DNA of 64,000 bases from contig CAJHZI010000678.1 of assembly GCA_905160935.1 (NCBI GenBank), positions 1,427,001-1,491,000 on the forward strand, given 5' to 3'. The translations under genes were made by a program, and so were the position numbers. The DNA comes from Enchytraeus crypticus. Lineage: Eukaryota > Annelida > Clitellata > Enchytraeida > Enchytraeidae. The notes beneath the pieces were generated by a model. That model was not told the origin of the DNA. It did no database searches and saw nothing but the letters and a program-made list of their open reading frames with translations. Shown here one piece after another: positions 25,401 to 31,400 of this stretch (positions are counted from its first letter, which is position 1; each line of letters opens with the position of its first letter).

Positions 25401-28400
25401 CAACGATGAGCAGTGAACGGGCGACAGCGACTGGTGGTTCACGGGTAGTGAACTACAGTGACCGAGCACCAATGAACAGAGAGAACAGCTCGCAGGACGA
25501 TGATGAGACGAGCTACGAGCGGCAGATCTCTCACAAGGGTCAGTCGCTGAGCGAGACGCACTCGCCGTACGACAGTCACGTGTCTGATCAGGAGGTGGAC
25601 CATGGTAGACTCTCCCCGGTCATCATGAGGCTGAGGAGATCCACGGGTCTGGGCATCTCTGCCACCAGCACACCCAAGTCTGACGACGAGCGTGATCTCT
25701 CTGCCCGCAGGTTGACGAGATTGATTGCTGCTCTTATGCTGCTCTAATTGTCTCGTGATTGCTGCTCTTATTGTCTCATGATTGCTGCTCTTATTGTCTC
25801 AAAGATTGCTGCTCTTATTGTCTCAAGATTGCTGCTCTTATTGTCTCAAGATTGCTGCTCTTATTGTGTCGTGATTGCTGCCCTTATTGTCTCGTGATTG
25901 CTGCTCTTATTGTGTCGTGATTGCTGCTCTTAGTATCTCGTGATTGCTGCTCTTATTGTCTCGTGACTGCTGGTCTTATTGTCTCGTGTTTGCTGGTCTT
26001 ATTGTCTCGTGTTTGCTGCTCTTATTGTGTCGTGATTGCTGCTCTAATTGTCTCGTGATTGCTGCTCTTATTGTCTCATGATTGCTGCTCTTATTGTCTC
26101 GTGATTGCTGCTCTTATTCTTTTATGATTGCTACTCTTATTGTCTCGTGATTGCTGCTCTTATTGTCTCATGATTGCTGCTCTAATTGTCTCGTGATTGC
26201 TGCTCTTATTGTCTCGTGATTGCTGGTCTTATTGTCTCGTGTTTGCTGCTCTTATTGTGTCGTGATTGCTGCTCTAATTGTCTCGTGATTGCTGCTCTCA
26301 TTGTCTCATGATTGCTGCTCTTATTGTCTCGTGATTGCTGCTCTTATTCTTTTATGATTGCTACTCTTATTGTCTCGTGATTGCTGCTCTTATTGTCTCA
26401 TGATTGCTGCTCTAATTGTCTCGTGATTGCTGCTCTTATTGTCTCGTGATTGCTGTCCTATTGTCGCTGTGCTAAACTTTGTCGTCGTTTCTGTCGGGTT
26501 TAAGTTTATTGTTAAGTGGTTAAAACAATTTATAATCTCTATTGTTGTTTTATATGTTAGTTAGATTATTTATAACCCCGACTCTAGTTAAACTAGGATT
26601 CAAAGGTAGATATGATTATGATGATGACATTATGATGATGATGATATATTTGTTAGATTATAATGATGATAATAAAAATACTCTTGCTCTTTACCCCTGT
26701 TGTATATTCCCTGGGCCGGATAAAAATGATTCAGGCAGAAGATTCTCTCGCTCATCAGACGGCTTTATAGTTATTATTGTAATTTATATTTAAATCCCAT
26801 CGTCAATGGATACTGGTGGGATCGGTATGCACACTTATACTGTCAGGATCGGTATGCACACTTATACTGTCAGGCTCGGTATGCGCACTTACACTGTCAG
26901 GATCGGTATGCACACTTATACTGTCAGGATCGATATGTACACTTATACTGATGTTTAACTTATAACCAGGCCTGTATTAGAAGTTTGCTTCTCTGCTGTA
27001 GGAGCTGCGGCGAGTCGTCAGAGCTAGTAGCAGCAGCTGCAGCTGCTACGAGCCTGCAGCTGAGAAGAAACCTCTCCCCCACCCATCAGCGTAAGTCACG
27101 TGTCGTGCTGAGACACCGAGCAGCTGGGCGCAACTCTGTGGGCGCCATACCACGCCTCTCCATCTCCATAGAGACCGAGTCCACCAGCAGACCTCTCAAC
27201 AACGGTACGATTGTCTCAATAGCGCAATGGTTAGAGGTGTAGATAGCGTCATGAAGTTTTAAATGACAGACCCTGTGGTGACTGGAACCCTTCTGGGTTC
27301 GAATCCCAGCCGCGCTGATCTGAGAGTAAAATCTCGGACTGGACTGGTTATTCACTGGACTGGTTATACGGAAAATGGACTAAACTACCTAACGGTTTAA
27401 ACATGTGGTATTAAAAGTGATAGATATCAACATAGTTGATCATATCACTATAATGTGTGTTATTATCATTATTACGTGCCCCCAACATCATCCGTTTATT
27501 CATTCCAATAAAAGAAGCTAAGTTTAAAAAGCAAAGGCTGGTAAAGCTAAGGTTAACCTCAGTTTCCTCACTCGAAAGCTATGTCAGTGACGGGAGTGCT
27601 CAGGATTTGAACCTCGCACGTATTGATCCGCGGTCGAGTACCTTACCGACGTTGCCACTGGCTCCAGTCACTCTGTTAACGTCTGTTTCTGTATCACAAG
27701 GGACATTGTCAGAGACGACCCCGCTGGGATTTGAACTGAAGGCCTCCTGCTTCTCAGGCAAGCGTGCTATGTATTCGGCCATCCAACAAATATCCATGAT
27801 ATAAGTTTTTTTACAACGGACAGTAAATGAAATTAAATAATTTATTCTGAAAAAGTTCAATTATTATTTGATATTAAATTTAGCTATTAAATGCAAAGGC
27901 TCACTGTGCATAAATATTACTGAATGTGTTGTATATGCAAGTGTAACTATTATTGTAGTTTTTTTGTTCAGATGACACAATTTTTGCTGTACAAAAATGA
28001 AAAGATTTTGATTTTTGATCATATTAAGCTATTAATATAAACAAATTAATAAATAAGGATAATTTATTATTATTCATGTTAAGCTATTACGCTATGTGAA
28101 TTACGACTAGTTCTATAGCACCTTCCTCTAATTCTCACTTCTACTATACGCAGCTAGTTAACTGATTTTACTGTAGATGAAGACAATGTTCGACCTGAAC
28201 TAAGTAAACTGCTCCTGCCTCTCAAGAACTCTGGTTCACCCACATCGAGTCCTCGCCTGCTGTCCACCCGCTCCATACACCAGTCGCAGACTGTCAGGTC
28301 GAGAGCCGACAGGTCGTCCGTGGACCAGGGCTACCGGTGGGCCGGTAAGAAGTCCCTGCCCGGTAAGATGGACCCGAGCGAGATCATCGCGGCCCGGCAG

Positions 28401-31400
28401 AGTCTACCGGCAGAGGGCGGCAACGCTTGGCTGCACCACACCCTGCAGCAGCTGAGCGTGAGGTCCATGCACAAGTCTGCCTCTGCCACCTCCCTCACCG
28501 TGGCCTCCCCTACCTCACGGCGTGACCTGGGGCTGCGCAGTAAGTCCTGGCGAATCTGTTCTATCGTGCGCAGTTTTTATATTACTCGTTAAGTCGTATA
28601 GTCGAGCATTCTTCTTTGTATCTCCACTTTATGCTGATAGAGTAGAAATGACATCCCTGCCTGTTTATTACATCTGAAGCGCAGTTTTCAGTAGAGCTTA
28701 GGTTACTTTTGACTGCTCCTTTCTTCCATACGTTCCACCTTTCCCTCCTCTTTCAGTCTGTTATCCTCTTTCAGTCTTTCCATCCTCTTGGTGTTAAATA
28801 TCTTTCTAGGATTTCTGTATTTGTCCATAGTTAGAACACGTCCGGCCCCTTTCATTTGTTCTCGTGTTGATGATTTCACTTACATTTGATGTTTTGTCCT
28901 CTTTTAAAGTCTTTATTTGTTTTTGCTCTTTTTTTCTATAGTGAAATAATTTTTTATGTATTTCTATAGTAAATTATTTTAATGTATTTTATATATTTCT
29001 ATAGTGAAATGTTTTAATGTATATCTATAGTGAAGTATTTTTGATGTATAGTGAAGTATTTTTTATTATGTTTCTATAGTGAAGTATTTTTATGTATTTC
29101 TGTAGTGAAAGTATTTTTGCTGTGTTTCTATAAGTAACTGCTTTTTATCTGTTTCTACATTAAAGTATTTTGTATGTGTTTCTGTACCGGGGTATTTTGA
29201 TTGTTCAGCTGACTCAGGGCACCAGTCAGACCTGCTCTCCCCCGCCTCGAGCACGAGCTCTCGAGACACCTCGCCCAACCGCGACTCTGTCTTCTGCGGT
29301 CCCCTCAAACCACCCATGACGATACGCCGCGGTCCTCGAGGCTACGGCTTCACGCTGAGAGCCATTCGAGTCTTCTCAGGAGGAAACTCCGAGTACTACA
29401 CCCTGCATCACATGATTGTTGTAAGTCTGGCTGTCTTTGTTACATCATGTGATTGTTGTGTCATTGTTGACATCATATGATTGTTGTAAGTCTTGTTGTC
29501 ATTGTTGACATCATATGATTGTTGTAAGTCTGGTTGTCATTGTTGACATCATATGATTGTTGTAAGTCATCATATGATTGTTGTAAGTCTTGTTGTCATG
29601 TCATTGTTGACATCATATGATTGTTGTAAGTCTTGTTGTCATTGTTGTTGTAAGTCTTGTTGTCATTGTTGACATATGATTGTTGTAAGTCTTGTTGTCA
29701 TTGTTGACATCATATGATTGTTGTAAGTCTTGTTGTCATTGTTGACATCATATGATTGTTGTAAGTCTGGTTGTCATTGTTGACATCATATGATTGTTGT
29801 AAGTCTTGTTGTCATTGTTGACATCATATGATTGTTGTAAGTCTTGTTGTCATTGTTGACATCATATGATTGTTGTAAGTCTTGTTGTCATTGTTGACAT
29901 CATATGATTGTTGTAAGTCTTGTTGTCATTGTTGACATCATATGATTGTTGTAAGTCTGGTTGTCATTGTTGACATCATATGATTGTTGTAAGTCTTCCT
30001 GTCATTGTTGACATCTGTCACCTTATATCCATTTGTTCACCTTTATTAATACTTGGCTTTAGTTCGACTCGTTTTTTTGTTAAGTACTTGTGATATATTG
30101 ATTTAATTGCTTATTTGATCTAGTTTACGAAATTAAAATTCGAATTCTATGTAAATTTAGTTTTTCTGATGGTGCAGTCATAGTTTTTAAGAATTCTCTA
30201 GAAGATTTTTCTTATAGAAAAACATTGTTTAGTAACCTAATTGTGTCCTTGATCATGAGAAGGTGCTACTATTTTATTTCGTCTCTCTTAGTGCACTGTC
30301 TACTGGCAGGTCCATGGCATTTAAAGCCTCCTATTCTTAGCTTATGCGATCCTAGTACGTTTCTCTGTCTTACATTAATATCGTTATGTAAACATTTTTT
30401 AGTTTCTTTGCTGCCTGATATTCAATCAATCGATCAATAAAGATTTAATGTCCGGTTCCTCGCCATAAGGCAATGTCAGAGATAAATGTTGACAGTGATT
30501 TGTCTGCTCTCTCACAAGTCGATTGTTTTGTAGAACGTGGACAAGGACAGCGACGCCTACGCCTCTGGACTGCGTAAGACGGACATCCTGTCCCACGTCA
30601 ACAACACTCCTGTGCACGGACTCCTGCACGTTCAGGTGGTGTCTCTCATCCTCAGCAGTGCGGACAGGGTCAAGGTCCAGGTCGCCTCTCTCAACAACAC
30701 GACGATACGCAAGTGTCCGCAGCCCAGGCGGGCCGGCAACATGCCGGGCAGAATGCTGCGCATGGGCGCCGGCGTGACGTACAGCAGCGGCAGCAGCGGC
30801 GGCAGAAGACTGCGCGGTAGCGACGAGCGCCGCAGACTATCCTCTCTCTTCAAGCGTCTGAGCAATCGTAAGGTGGAACAGCTGAGTTCACCTGGAATAG
30901 CGTCCCCGGTGCGGATGGGTATCGCTGGATACAACAGATCGTTGAGTTCAGGGGACACTCTGCCGGACTCGCCGCCTCAGCTCGCGCAACAGCGGTCGCC
31001 GCCCTTCTCCCTCAAGGGCATCATCACGCGCAACGACTCGGGCTCGAGCAGCGGGTCTAGCGGGCCCAACTCCCCCAGTCAGTCGAGCAGCAGACCCAGC
31101 ACCCTGCAGGGTCTCAGACATCGGGTCAGCCTGGGCCCAGCTGTCAGCCCCGTGGCGAGGATTGGTCCTAAACATATCGGCTGCTCCGCTTCACATCGCC
31201 GGAAGTCCTGGCACAACATTCCACCCTCTCCTCTCGCTCGTACGCCGGTGTCATCTCCCATGGCAACGTCTCCGTCATCGGTGACGTCCAATCAGGGGAC
31301 TCCGTCGTCGTCGTCCGGCCACCAGGCGGCAGCACCCAGCTCTGGGTCGACTAAAGGTTCAAACACGAGCGGTCAGATGTTGTATCCACCCGGGATATCA

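Noticed and set aside
29421..30005. CRISPR-like array
   Set aside because: Regular repeats, but there are no unique spacers. It is a eukaryotic intron minisatellite whose unit is the exon 22 donor.
30632..31291. Minus-strand open frames over MAST exon 23
   Set aside because: GC-rich coding shadows of the real plus-strand exon, with no splice context or homology.
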